This document shows, in pieces, positions 33,132 to 41,307 of a DNA stretch of 64,000 nucleotides. Under the pieces are notes generated by a model. That model saw only the letters and a program-made list of their open reading frames with translations, did not search any database and was not told the origin of the DNA. The DNA lies in NCBI RefSeq assembly GCF_039535475.1, contig NZ_BAAAXG010000011.1:102978-166977 (forward strand). The letters are read 5' to 3'. The stretch's first letter is position 1. Every line of letters starts with the position of its first letter. The DNA is from Streptomyces showdoensis. GTDB lineage: Bacteria; Actinomycetota; Actinomycetes; Streptomycetales; Streptomycetaceae. The position numbers and the translations under genes were made by a program.

Positions 33132-33192
33132 TCCGTGATTCTCCCCGACAAGGGCTGGGACACGGGGGAGCGCCGTATGATGACACGAGTAA

Positions 33193-33236
33193 GTGACACG
33201 CGTCACCATTTTATTTCGAGCATTGACGTAAATGGT
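33193..33236. promoter_or_regulatory. Operator-like inverted repeats between ROK and MFS genes
   Basis: GTGAC/GTCAC arms around ACGC (33193-33206) adjoin ACCATTT/AAATGGT arms (33205-33211 and 33230-33236). A TTGACG -35-like box (33223-33228), with a weak GACGCT 17 bases on, lies within the second repeat. A ROK repressor bound here would block the transporter promoter. Confidence 0.55.
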
Positions 33237-33341
33237 TTCCGGCCAGACGCTGTGGACGTCCCCGACGAAGGAGTCGAGGCCGACGAGGCCGACGGAACCG
33301 CCCGGCAAGCAGGCGGCCCGGCCAGGAAGGCAGCACCCGCC

Positions 33342-34616
33342 ATGTCCACCCAGACCTCCCCGCAGGCCGCACCCGCACCGGCCCGCACCCCGGGGACCAC
33401 GACCCTCCTGTGGTCGATGCTGGCCGGTTTCACCACGCTCTACATCGCCTACTCCGGTCTCCTGGGCGTCCTCCTGCCGATCCAGGTCGAGGCCATCGCC
33501 CCGGACTCCAAGGAGTCCAGCCTCGCGATGGTGACGATGACCTCCTCGATCGTCACCCTCTTCGTCCAGCCGATCGCCGGCGCGCTCTCCGACCGCACCC
33601 GCGGCCGCTTCGGCCGCCGCACCCCCTGGATGGCGCTCGGCGCCGTCGCCTCGACCCTCGCGCTGCTCGCCATCGGCCAGGTCACCGGCCTGCTCTGGCT
33701 CACCCTGATGTGGGTCGCCGTCCAGGTCCTGCTCAACGTGATCCAGGCCCCCATGACCGCGATCCTCGCCGACCGCGTTCCGGCCGAACGCCTCGGAATG
33801 TTCTCCGCGTTCATCGGCGTCGGCAGCCAGGTGGGCGCCACCCTCGGCGTCGTCATCGGCGCCGGCTTCGCCGCGAGCATCGGCCTGGGCTACGCCGTCT
33901 TCGCGGCCTGCGTGCTCGTCGTCACCCTCGCGTTCGTCCTGGTCAACAAGGACACCCCGGTCACCGCCGAGCCCGAGCCCTTCGCGCTCGGCGCCTTCCT
34001 CAAGGGCTTCTGGGTCTCCCCGCGCAAGCATCCCGACTTCGCCTGGGCCTTCCTCGCCCGCGTCGTCTTCGTCTTCGGCTACTGGGGCGTGCTGATGTAC
34101 CAGCGCTACGCCCTCACCGACTACGTCGGCCTCGACGGGGCCGACGTCGACCGGACCCAGTCGCTCATGGCCGTCCTGACCCTCGTCGGCACCTTCGCCG
34201 GCTCCCTGCCGGCCGCGAGGCTCTCGGACCGCACCGGACGCCGCAAGGTCTTCGTCGGCGGCGCCGCGGTCATCCTCGCGGCCTCCATGGCCGTCCCCCT
34301 GATCAGCCCCACCACGACCGCCATGTACGTGTACGCGCTGCTCGCCGGCATCGGCTTCGGCACCTACATGTCCCTCGACATGGCCCTGATGACCGAGGTC
34401 CTGCCGGCCGGCGACAGCGCGGGCCGCGACCTCGGCATCCTCAACATCGCCACCAACGTCCCCCAGGCCCTGGGCCCCCTGGTCGCCGCCGGGATCATCG
34501 GCCTCTTCTCCGACGGCACCGACAAGACGCCCGGATACCGCGCCCTGTTCGTCTTCGCGATCGCCGTCGTCTTCGTCGGCGCCCTCGCCATCAAGCCCAT
34601 CAAGAGCGTCAAGTGA
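33342..34616 (+). CDS. MFS transporter, SLC45/sugar-permease-like
   Basis: The protein is 424 residues with twelve predicted membrane segments. LSDRTRGRFGRRTPWM is the loop 2-3 signature, of the SLC45/GPH-like branch that carries disaccharides or glycosides; LSDRTGRRKVF is the equivalent in the second half. The ATG at 33342 follows AGGAAGG. Under divergent ROK control and 29 bases before a carboxylesterase gene, it probably imports a sugar ester or aromatic ester; the substrate is inference. Confidence 0.88.
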   Translation: MSTQTSPQAAPAPARTPGTTTLLWSMLAGFTTLYIAYSGLLGVLLPIQVEAIAPDSKESSLAMVTMTSSIVTLFVQPIAGALSDRTRGRFGRRTPWMALGAVASTLALLAIGQVTGLLWLTLMWVAVQVLLNVIQAPMTAILADRVPAERLGMFSAFIGVGSQVGATLGVVIGAGFAASIGLGYAVFAACVLVVTLAFVLVNKDTPVTAEPEPFALGAFLKGFWVSPRKHPDFAWAFLARVVFVFGYWGVLMYQRYALTDYVGLDGADVDRTQSLMAVLTLVGTFAGSLPAARLSDRTGRRKVFVGGAAVILAASMAVPLISPTTTAMYVYALLAGIGFGTYMSLDMALMTEVLPAGDSAGRDLGILNIATNVPQALGPLVAAGIIGLFSDGTDKTPGYRALFVFAIAVVFVGALAIKPIKSVK

Positions 34617-34645
34617 ACCGCACCGAGCCCCGACAGGAGCCCTCC

Positions 34646-36118
34646 ATGACCGGCACCACCCCGCCCCTCGTCACCACCACCCGCGGCCCGGTCCGCGGCG
34701 AGCGCCGGGCCGACGGAAGCTGCCGCTTCCTCGGCATCCCGTACGCCCAGCCGCCCGTCGGCCCGCTCCGCTTCGCCGCGCCCGTCCCGCCGGAGCCGTG
34801 GACCGAGCCGCTGGACGCCACCGCGTACGGACCGACCGCCCAGCGCCGCCCGTTCGCGGACGTCACCACCATCCCCGAGCCCTCCATCCCCGGCGACGGC
34901 GTGCTCAACCTCAACGTCTTCACCCCCGCGCCGGACGCCGACGCGGCCCTGCCGGTCCTCGTCTGGATCCACGGCGGCGGCTACGTCGCGGGCTCCGCCG
35001 CCAGCCCCTGGTACGACGGCGCCGCCTTCAACCGCGACGGGGTCGTCCTCGTCTCCCTCGGCTACCGCCTCGGCATCGAGGGCTTCCTCCACCTGGACGA
35101 CGCGCCCGACAACCGCGGGGTGCGGGACTGGATCGCCGCCCTGGAGTGGGTCCGCGACAACATCGCCCGCTTCGGCGGCGACCCCGCCAAGGTCACCATC
35201 GCCGGCCAGTCCGCGGGCGGCGGCGCCGTGCAGACCCTGCTCGCCGTCCCCTCCGCCCGGGACCTCTTCCGCGGCGCGATCTCCGTTTCCGGCGCCGTCA
35301 TGCGCCCCGACGGTCCCGAGGTCGCCCGCGCCGTCGCCCGCCTCTTCACCGCCCGTACGGGCCTCCCGGCCACCGCCGCCGCCCTCCGGGACCTCGGCGA
35401 CGACGAGATCCTCGCCCTCCAGGACCGCCTCGGCGAGCCCGGACCGGACCGCGACCGCGAGGGACTGCCGCCCCTGCTCTCCCTCGTGCCGTTCGCCGAC
35501 GGCGAGCTGATCCCCGAGCCCGTCCTGGACGCGCTCACCACCGGCGGCGCCGGGGCCGGCGTACCGCTGATGCTGGGCTTCACCGCCCACGAGTTCAACA
35601 TGATGCCCACGCCGACCGCCGGCCCCGACGGCGAGCCGGTCCCGCTGCCCCTGCTGCTCGGCGGGTTCGGCCTGGACGAGGTCCGGGCCGGCGCCTTCTC
35701 GACGGCGTACGCGGACGCCGACCCGGCCGGTCTCTTCGGCCAGGCCCTCACCGACGCCACCTTCCGCGCCCCCTCCCTCGCGGTCGCGGACGCCCGCGCG
35801 GAGCGCGGCGAGCCCACCTGGCTCTACCAGTTCGACTGGACCTCGCCGGTCAACGGGCAGTCCTTCCACTGCCTCGACCTGCCCTACGCCTTCGACCTGC
35901 TCGACGCGGAGGGCGTCACGGCCGCCGCGGGCGACAACCCGCCGCAGGATCTGGCCGACGCCGTGCACCGCGCCTGGGTTTCGTTCGTCTCCGAGCGGAA
36001 TCCGGGAGAGCAGTGGCCCGCGTACACGTCCACCGGCCGCGCCACGATGCTCTGGAACGCCACGCCCGAGGTGGCGGAGGACCCGCTGAAGGGCGTCCGC
36101 GAGATCTGGCTGGGCTGA
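34646..36118 (+). CDS. Type B carboxylesterase / lipase family protein
   Basis: The protein is 490 residues; the ATG at 34646 has AGGAG upstream. Esterase landmarks: RFLGIPYAQPPVGPLRF, oxyanion hole VLVWIHGGGYVAGSA, nucleophile elbow VTIAGQSAGGGAVQTLL (serine near residue 192), acid region LMLGFTAHEFN and HCLDLPYAFDL for the catalytic histidine. There is no signal peptide, so it acts on imported esters. The last 40 residues contain the FVSERN sequence coded by a copy of the 17-mer repeat. It is followed by a strong terminator. Confidence 0.92.
   Translation: MTGTTPPLVTTTRGPVRGERRADGSCRFLGIPYAQPPVGPLRFAAPVPPEPWTEPLDATAYGPTAQRRPFADVTTIPEPSIPGDGVLNLNVFTPAPDADAALPVLVWIHGGGYVAGSAASPWYDGAAFNRDGVVLVSLGYRLGIEGFLHLDDAPDNRGVRDWIAALEWVRDNIARFGGDPAKVTIAGQSAGGGAVQTLLAVPSARDLFRGAISVSGAVMRPDGPEVARAVARLFTARTGLPATAAALRDLGDDEILALQDRLGEPGPDRDREGLPPLLSLVPFADGELIPEPVLDALTTGGAGAGVPLMLGFTAHEFNMMPTPTAGPDGEPVPLPLLLGGFGLDEVRAGAFSTAYADADPAGLFGQALTDATFRAPSLAVADARAERGEPTWLYQFDWTSPVNGQSFHCLDLPYAFDLLDAEGVTAAAGDNPPQDLADAVHRAWVSFVSERNPGEQWPAYTSTGRATMLWNATPEVAEDPLKGVREIWLG
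35984..36000. repeat. Near-palindromic 17-mer, diverged copy 4
   Basis: TTCGTCTCCGAGCGGAA, two differences from copy 1, inside the carboxylesterase gene. Confidence 0.45.
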
Positions 36119-36129
36119 GCGCGCGGAGG

Positions 36130-36158
36130 GGCAGGGGCGGGCGGTGCCCGCCCCTGCC
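36130..36158 (+). terminator. Strong hairpin terminator of the MFS-esterase unit
   Basis: Thirteen-base perfect arms (GGCAGGGGCGGGC and its complement) with a 3-base loop, 11 bases after the stop codon. Confidence 0.85.
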
Positions 36159-36207
36159 TCGAAAATGCGGGTGCCGCGAGCCCTCGTTCCGGGCGATCAT
36201 GGTGTCC

Positions 36208-36762
36208 ATGACAGAGGAATCCGGACCGCAGGCGCTGGGCGTGTTCGTCGTGGCCAACGTCGCCCAGGAGACCAGTCACGGCGACGGAGGGCTGGAGATC
36301 CGGCAGGGGCTGCGCCACTTCGCGCCGGGGGCGAAGGTGTGGATCTTCAATCCGATCGGGACGGGCTCCGTCGTCGTGGTCGGACGGCACCGGCGCAACA
36401 GCCGCCGGTACATGCGGATCATCATCGAGCGCCGGTTCCTGACGAACCTCCGGGTCCGCACCTGTTACAGCACGGCCCTGTTCCGGGCGCTGTGGGACCT
36501 GGAGCGCGACGAGGAGCTCCCGGACTCCGACCTGCTCCGGCAGCGGGAATGGGCGGAGGAGCTGGCGAGGGAGTGGAACACCCCCGCCATGAAGGCACGG
36601 TTGGACGATCAGCCCCGGCTGACGCCCTTCCTGGTCTCCGACCCCCCGCCCCTGGAGCTGCGGCGCTCCGGAGTCACCTACCACCTGGCCCACTTCAACG
36701 CCCACGGGGCCCGCTACTCGCCCGAGCCGCCGCCGGTGGAACCCTCGCCGCGGATCGACTGA
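36208..36762 (+). CDS. Hypothetical protein
   Basis: The protein is 184 residues; starts at 36199 (ATG), 36202 (GTG) or 36208 (ATG) are all possible and none has a good ribosome site. No signal peptide or membrane segment. It shows alternating beta strands (LGVFVVANVAQETSHGDGGL; AKVWIFNPIGTGSVVVVGRH), a basic patch (RRNSRRYMRIIIERRF), then a helical region (FRALWDLERDEELPDSDLLR; EWAEELAREWNTPAMKARL). I do not recognise a family. Confidence 0.7.
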   Translation: MTEESGPQALGVFVVANVAQETSHGDGGLEIRQGLRHFAPGAKVWIFNPIGTGSVVVVGRHRRNSRRYMRIIIERRFLTNLRVRTCYSTALFRALWDLERDEELPDSDLLRQREWAEELAREWNTPAMKARLDDQPRLTPFLVSDPPPLELRRSGVTYHLAHFNAHGARYSPEPPPVEPSPRID

Positions 36763-36837
36763 GGCGAGGGCACGGGGCGGGGCGAGTGAGGCGAGGGCAC
36801 GGGGCGGGGCGAGTGCCGACGGCGAGTGCCGACGGCG
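36761..36837 (+). repeat. 27-bp tandem duplication plus a smaller repeat
   Basis: GAGGCGAGGGCACGGGGCGG plus seven further bases, at 36761-36787 and identically at 36788-36814, followed by two copies of GCCGACGGCG. The first copy overlaps the stop codon of the preceding gene. Confidence 0.85.
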
Positions 36838-36856
36838 GCATCCGGTCAGGGCTCCG

Positions 36857-37624
36857 TCAGCGCGGCGGCACGCTCCGGTAGTGGGTCGTCAGTCGGCCGG
36901 CCTCGAAGACGTGGAAGGCCAGGGACGGCGCCATCTCGTCCCTGTACACGTAGTCCCGCGCACCGCCGTCCTGCTCCCAGGGCAGCTTCGCCGTCGACAC
37001 CACGCCGGGCGCCACCAGCAGGGGCCGGCCCGCGAACACCGTGGCCGCGGCGGTGTGCGCGTGCCCGCACAGCAGCGCGACGACGTTCGGGTGGCGCCGC
37101 ACCAGCGCCGCGAGGCGCTCCTCGCCGAACTGGCGCAGCCCGTCCACGAACGGGATCCCCAGCGCGACCGGCGGGTGGTGGAAGCCCACGAAGACCGGCA
37201 CGTCCGCAGGCGTCCGGGCCAGCTCCTCCGCCAGCCAGTCCAGCGTCTCCTCCTCCAGGAAGCCCTCGTCCTTCCCCGGCACCGAGGAGTCGCACAGCGC
37301 CAGGACGAAGCCGTCCGCGCGCAGCACCTGGTTCACCGGCGCCTCCGGGGCCGCCGGCCCGGCGCCCAGCAGGACGCGCCGGAACACGTCCCTGCGGTCG
37401 TGGTTGCCCGGACACGTCAGCACCGGGTGCCGGGAAGCCAGCACGTGCTCACGGATCCACGCGTACTCGGACTCCTCGCCGTGGTCGGCCAGGTCACCGG
37501 TGGCGATCACCGCGTCGAGGGCGTACGGGAGCGAGTCCAGGAACTCCATGACGGCGCGCGTCCGTTCGCGGCTGCGCGGTGACGCGTCGACGTGGATGTC
37601 GCTGAGGTGCGCGATGACGATCAC
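36857..37624 (-). CDS. Calcineurin-like metallophosphoesterase (CpdA type)
   Basis: The protein is 255 residues; the GTG at 37624 follows GAGGGGGA. All five metal motifs are present: SDIHVD, ATGDLADHG, CPGNHDRR, VGFHHPP and CGHAHTAA. The pattern fits class III cyclic-nucleotide phosphodiesterases (CpdA/Rv0805), which hydrolyse cAMP or other phosphodiesters. No signal peptide, so cytoplasmic. The substrate is not proven by sequence. Confidence 0.92.
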   Translation of the reverse strand: MIVIAHLSDIHVDASPRSRERTRAVMEFLDSLPYALDAVIATGDLADHGEESEYAWIREHVLASRHPVLTCPGNHDRRDVFRRVLLGAGPAAPEAPVNQVLRADGFVLALCDSSVPGKDEGFLEEETLDWLAEELARTPADVPVFVGFHHPPVALGIPFVDGLRQFGEERLAALVRRHPNVVALLCGHAHTAAATVFAGRPLLVAPGVVSTAKLPWEQDGGARDYVYRDEMAPSLAFHVFEAGRLTTHYRSVPPR

Positions 37625-37836
37625 GGTGGATTCCCCCTCGGTGTCGGCCTGCGGGCTCCGGCCCCGCCGGCCGCCGCCCTCCGGTACCCGGCGCCTTCCG
37701 GCACCCGTGCGACCGTACCGCGCCCCCCGATCTCCGGCACGGGCCGACACCGGGGCACCGGCCTTCCCGGCCCGCCCGGTACACCCGTTCCGCTAGCATC
37801 CGGACCCCCCAACCCCGTCGAAGGGAGCACCCCACC

Positions 37837-38547
37837 GTGACCGCCCCCGCCGCCCTGCGGAAGCGCTTCGCCGAGCTCGCCACCCCGCTGATCGCCGACG
37901 CCTGCGTCCGGCTCGGGGAGCCGCTGCGGGCCGCGCCCGCCGGGATCCGACCCGTGCTCCCCGGCCGCCGGATCGCCGGCCGGGCCCTGCCCGTACGGCA
38001 CTACGGCAGCGTCGACGTCTTCCTGGAGGCCTACACCCGGGCCGCCCCGGGCGACGTCCTCGTCATCGACAACGAGGGCCGCACGGACGAGGCCTGCGTC
38101 GGGGACCTCGCCGTCCTGGAGGCCGGAACGGTCGGCATCGCGGCCGTCGTCGTGTGGGGGCTGCACCGGGACACCACCGACCTGGTCGAGATCGGCCTGC
38201 CGGTCTTCTCGTACGGGGCGCACGCGCCCGGCCCGGTGCGCCTCGACCCGCGCGGGCCCGAGGCGCTGAGCAGCGCCCGGGTCGGCGCGCACACGGTCGG
38301 CGCGGACGACGTGGTGTTCGCCGACGACGACGGCGTGCTCTTCGTGGCCGCGGACCGCGCCGAGGCCGTCCTGGACACCGCCGAGGGAATCTTCCGCACC
38401 GAGCGGAATCAAGCCCGGCTGATCCGGGCCGGGCAGACCCTGCGCGACCAGACCCGCTTCGACGTCTACCTGGAACAGCGCGCCCAGGACCCGTCGTACA
38501 CCTTCCGCCGGCACCTGCGCCGGATCGGTGGGGCCATCGAGGAGTAG
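37837..38547 (+). CDS. RraA-like family protein (HMG/oxaloacetate aldolase-like)
   Basis: The protein is 236 residues; GTG at 37837. The RraA fold is shown by LIADACVRLGEPLRAAPAGI, PGDVLVIDNEGRTDEACVGD (active-site Asp/Arg region) and VGADDVVFADDDGVLFVAAD. Family members are 4-hydroxy-4-methyl-2-oxoglutarate aldolases / oxaloacetate decarboxylases or RNase E inhibitors; actinomycetes lack the latter role. The C-terminal FRTERN stretch is encoded by a copy of the 17-mer repeat. Confidence 0.85.
   Translation: MTAPAALRKRFAELATPLIADACVRLGEPLRAAPAGIRPVLPGRRIAGRALPVRHYGSVDVFLEAYTRAAPGDVLVIDNEGRTDEACVGDLAVLEAGTVGIAAVVVWGLHRDTTDLVEIGLPVFSYGAHAPGPVRLDPRGPEALSSARVGAHTVGADDVVFADDDGVLFVAADRAEAVLDTAEGIFRTERNQARLIRAGQTLRDQTRFDVYLEQRAQDPSYTFRRHLRRIGGAIEE
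38392..38408. repeat. Near-palindromic 17-mer, copy 5
   Basis: TTCCGCACCGAGCGGAA within the RraA-like gene; an identical copy lies 186 bases downstream. Confidence 0.7.
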
Positions 38548-38577
38548 CCGGGGGCGGTTGCGGACGTCCCGGGAGCC

Positions 38578-38594
38578 TTCCGCACCGAGCGGAA
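38578..38594. repeat. Near-palindromic 17-mer, copy 6
   Basis: Identical to copy 5, with about 30 bases of flanking similarity, between the RraA-like and OsmC genes. Confidence 0.7.
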
Positions 38595-38657
38595 CCAACC
38601 CCGCCGGAGCCGTGCGGGGGATCGAGCGCGGAGGACCGGGCGACCCGGCCGAACAGG

Positions 38658-38682
38658 CCCCGGGGCCCATCCGGCCCCGGGG
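38658..38682. terminator. Hairpin between convergent RraA-like and OsmC genes
   Basis: Ten-base perfect arms CCCCGGGGCC/GGCCCCGGGG with a 5-base loop, three bases from the OsmC stop codon. Probably bidirectional. Confidence 0.7.
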
Positions 38683-38684
38683 GC

Positions 38685-39125
38685 TCATCCGGCCCGGAAG
38701 CCGACCGTGCCGTCCGGCAGGATCGCCTCGACCTCCGCGCCGTGCTCGACCGTGCGGCTCACCGTGCAGAACTTCTCGTGGGTGAGCCGTACCCCGCGGG
38801 CGAACACGTCCGCCGCCCGCGGATTGTTGTCCGGCAGCTCGAACTCGTAGCTGACCCGGATCCGCCCGATCCGGCCGTCGTCCTCGGGACCGGACACGCT
38901 CTTCACCACGATCCGCAGGTCGTCGTGGTCGACGGCCCGCGCCGTGCGGTCGATCACCATGCCGCCGCACCCGCCCATCGCCGCGAGCAGCAGCTCCACC
39001 GGCGTGAACGAGGGCTGGGCGTCCGCGTCGTCGGCGGCCCCGATGCTCACCTCGGCCCCCCGGTCGTTGCGGGCGGTCCAGGTGCGGTATCCGGTGCGGA
39101 CGGTCTCGATCCGGTAGTCGGCCAT
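38685..39125 (-). CDS. OsmC/Ohr family peroxiredoxin-like protein
   Basis: The protein is 146 residues; the start is the ATG at 39125 (GGAG 11 bases upstream), with a GTG at 39134 as alternative. The conserved OsmC cysteines are both present: VELLLAAMGGCGGMVIDRTA and LTHEKFCTVSRTV. Such proteins reduce organic hydroperoxides with thiol donors. The neighbours do not suggest an OhrR-type regulon. Confidence 0.88.
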   Translation of the reverse strand: MADYRIETVRTGYRTWTARNDRGAEVSIGAADDADAQPSFTPVELLLAAMGGCGGMVIDRTARAVDHDDLRIVVKSVSGPEDDGRIGRIRVSYEFELPDNNPRAADVFARGVRLTHEKFCTVSRTVEHGAEVEAILPDGTVGFRAG

Positions 39126-39187
39126 GGGCGGCACTGCTCCTCACTGCGGTCCGTGCGCACACGGACGCGTGCGCACGGACCATCCCA

Positions 39188-40000
39188 TCATTCCCGCGCC
39201 CCGGGGTTCGCCCTCACGGGCGCTCGCGCGCGCCGGGCGCCACCACCGGAACGCGGATGCCCTCCGCCTCCGCCGCCTCCCGCACGACGGTGCCCCAGGC
39301 CTCGGCCATCGCCCCCCCAGACCGCCCGCAGCCCGGGCTCGGCCTCCCGTACGGAGGCGACCGCACCGTCCGGGTCGCCGCCGACGGCCCGCACGGCGGG
39401 CCCGTCGGAGTCCGCCCAGTCGGCGATCGCGCCGGAGAGGACCTCGGGGTGGAACTGGACGCCCCACGCCCGGGGCCCGATCCGGAAGGCCTGGTACGGG
39501 CAGTCGTCGCCGGTCAGCAGCGGTACCGCGCCGAGCGGCAGCGTCTCCGCCTGGTCCCAGTGCCACTGCGCCGCGAGCGCCCCCTCGGGCACCGCGCCGA
39601 GCACCGGATCGGCGTCGGCGGCGGGCAGTCGGCGCAGGGGTACGGCCCCGACCTCGGGCCCCTGTGGGCGGCGGACGACCCGGCCGCCGAGGGCGTGGGC
39701 GAGTATCTGGCCGCCGAGGCAGATGCCGAGCACCGGGAGGCGGGCGCCGACGGCCTCCCGTATCAGCCGCCGGACGCGGGGCAGCCAGGGCGCGGCCGCG
39801 TCGTCCTCGCAGTTGGGGGCGCCGCCGAGGACGAGCAGACCCGCCCAGCCGGACAGGTCGGCGGGCAACTCCTCGCCGCGCCAGGGGTGGTGGACCCGCA
39901 GGTCGAGTCCGGCCTCGCGGAGCCGCTCGCCGACCAGGCCGGGTCCGGTGTCGGGCTCGTGCTGGATCACCAGGACAGGGTGTGCGGACGTGAGGGTCAC
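39188..40000 (-). CDS. Class I glutamine-amidotransferase-like protein, C-terminus frameshifted
   Basis: The printed frame gives 270 residues. The catalytic triad is intact: nucleophile LGICLGGQILAHALGG and VQFHPEV. The last about 40 residues are low-complexity (HRRAGGGGGGGHPRSGGG). A C7 run at 39312-39318 explains this: with one base removed, the frame continues as AMAEAWGTVVREAAEAEG to a stop at 39214, giving 261 residues of normal composition. So the real gene is probably 39214-40000. The GTG at 40000 overlaps the stop of the ABC ATPase remnant by four bases. Function is likely amide hydrolysis of glutamine or a gamma-glutamyl compound. Confidence 0.8.
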   Translation of the reverse strand: MTLTSAHPVLVIQHEPDTGPGLVGERLREAGLDLRVHHPWRGEELPADLSGWAGLLVLGGAPNCEDDAAAPWLPRVRRLIREAVGARLPVLGICLGGQILAHALGGRVVRRPQGPEVGAVPLRRLPAADADPVLGAVPEGALAAQWHWDQAETLPLGAVPLLTGDDCPYQAFRIGPRAWGVQFHPEVLSGAIADWADSDGPAVRAVGGDPDGAVASVREAEPGLRAVWGGDGRGLGHRRAGGGGGGGHPRSGGGARRARAPVRANPGARE

Positions 40001-40245
40001 AGTCGTCCCGCCTCCACGATGCGTCGCAGGAACGCCTTGGTGCGTTCTTCCCGAGGGTCGCCGAAAATCCCTTCCGGCGGGCCCTGTTCGAGCACAGTGC
40101 CCTGGTGGAGGACGCACACCCGGTGGGCCGCCGCCTTCGCGAAGCCCGTCTCGCGGGTGGCGAGGAGCATCGTCGAACCGTCCTCGGCGAGGTCGCGCAC
40201 GATGTTCGGGGCCTCCGCCGGCCAGGGGTCGGGGTCGAGCGCCGA
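39997..40245 (-). pseudogene. Remnant of a polar-amino-acid ABC transporter ATPase
   Basis: Only the last about 80 residues of a GlnQ-type ATPase remain, from SALDP of the Walker B/D-loop through DGSTMLLATRETGFAKAAAH and VLEQGPPEGIFGDPREERTK. The H-loop histidine is replaced (LATRE instead of VTHE). Walker A, Q-loop and signature motif are absent upstream; similarity stops abruptly near 40245. A deletion seems to have removed the rest of an amino-acid transporter. It is still translationally coupled to the amidotransferase gene. Confidence 0.75.
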
Positions 40246-40588
40246 GGATGAGTACCCGGTGCCCCTCCGACTGAGTACCTCGTACGGTGCTCAGCCCCCG
40301 CCCGTGCTGGTGAACTGTCGCCATGAACACGCTCACCCCGCGCCCCGGCACCCAGGGCCCCCGCCCCCTGCGCAACGTCACCGCCACGGCGACCGCCACC
40401 GGTTCGGCCCTCGCGGTCGCGCTGCTGCCGCTGGTGGTCGGCGCGCTGGTGGCGCGGACCGCCGGGGGAGACCCGATGGTGTCGGTGAACGCCCTGATCG
40501 CGGGCGGCGGACAGCGGGCGCGGCTGTCCCGGTCGCAGCTCCGGGGCTGCGGGGGCAGGGCGCTCGCGACCGCGCGGGGCGCGTGGGG
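40246..40588. other. Degenerate region with no convincing gene
   Basis: A plus-strand frame from ATG 40323 begins with a plausible hydrophobic segment (ALAVALLPLVVGALVARTAG) but loses coding character after about 60 codons and runs into the antisense of the methyltransferase. It may be a truncated small membrane protein left by the same deletion that removed the ABC ATPase. Low confidence that anything here is expressed. Confidence 0.35.
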
Positions 40589-41236
40589 TCAGTCGACCCG
40601 GTGGGCGAGCAGGAAGCCCTGCGGGGTCGTCTCGGCCGGGTCCGGCTCCCGCACCAGGCGCGCGGTCACGGCGAAGCCCGCGTCGGCGAGCAGCGAGGCG
40701 ATGCGGTCGACGGGGTGGCGGTAGACGTCGAGGTCGACCTCGTGGCCGTACGCCTGCTCGAGCCGGACGCACCCGTCCCCCGCCTTGAACGCGAGGAGCA
40801 GCGGCCCGCCGGGCGCCAGTACGCGCCGGAACTCGGTGAGGACCGAGGGGAATGCGGCGGCCGGCATGTGGACCGTCGAGTACCAGGACAGCACCCCGCC
40901 CAGTGACCCGTCCGCGAGGTCGAGCCCGGTCATCGAACCGACCTCGAACCGCAGCCCGGGGTAGGTCGCGCGGGCCACCGCGATCATCCCCGGCGACAGG
41001 TCCACCCCGAACGCCTCCACCCCGAGCTCCCGCAGGTGGTGCGTCACCCGTCCCGTCCCGCACCCGAGGTCCCCGACCGGACCCGCACCCCGTGCCCGTA
41101 CCTCCTCGGCGAAGGCCGCCAGCATGAGCCGGTCCAGCGGCTTGCCCGCCAACTCGTCGGAGAGCAGCCGTTCGTAGGAGGCGGCGACGGTGTCGTAGGA
41201 GGTGCGGGTGGCGGTGAGGCGTGCGGGATCGATCAT
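40589..41236 (-). CDS. Class I SAM-dependent methyltransferase
   Basis: The protein is 215 residues, ATG at 41236. Motif I is VGDLGCGTGRVTHHL, post-I GVDLSPGMIAVARA, motif II/III LGGVLSWYSTVHMP and VLAPGGPLLLAFKAGDG. It is of UbiE/Methyltransf_11 type, acting on an unknown small molecule. It is followed by the degenerate region and preceded by the acetyltransferase gene in the same orientation with 71 bases between. Confidence 0.9.
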   Translation of the reverse strand: MIDPARLTATRTSYDTVAASYERLLSDELAGKPLDRLMLAAFAEEVRARGAGPVGDLGCGTGRVTHHLRELGVEAFGVDLSPGMIAVARATYPGLRFEVGSMTGLDLADGSLGGVLSWYSTVHMPAAAFPSVLTEFRRVLAPGGPLLLAFKAGDGCVRLEQAYGHEVDLDVYRHPVDRIASLLADAGFAVTARLVREPDPAETTPQGFLLAHRVD

Positions 41237-41307
41237 GGATCGGGACCCTACTCGGCTCTCTCGCGCACGCGCCCGGATCCCCCGCCGCCCGCCACGGGCG
41301 GCGACGG

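Noticed and set aside
40323..40724. Plus-strand ORF of 133 codons with a hydrophobic start
   Set aside because: The second half is antisense to the methyltransferase and loses coding bias; no ribosome site is evident.
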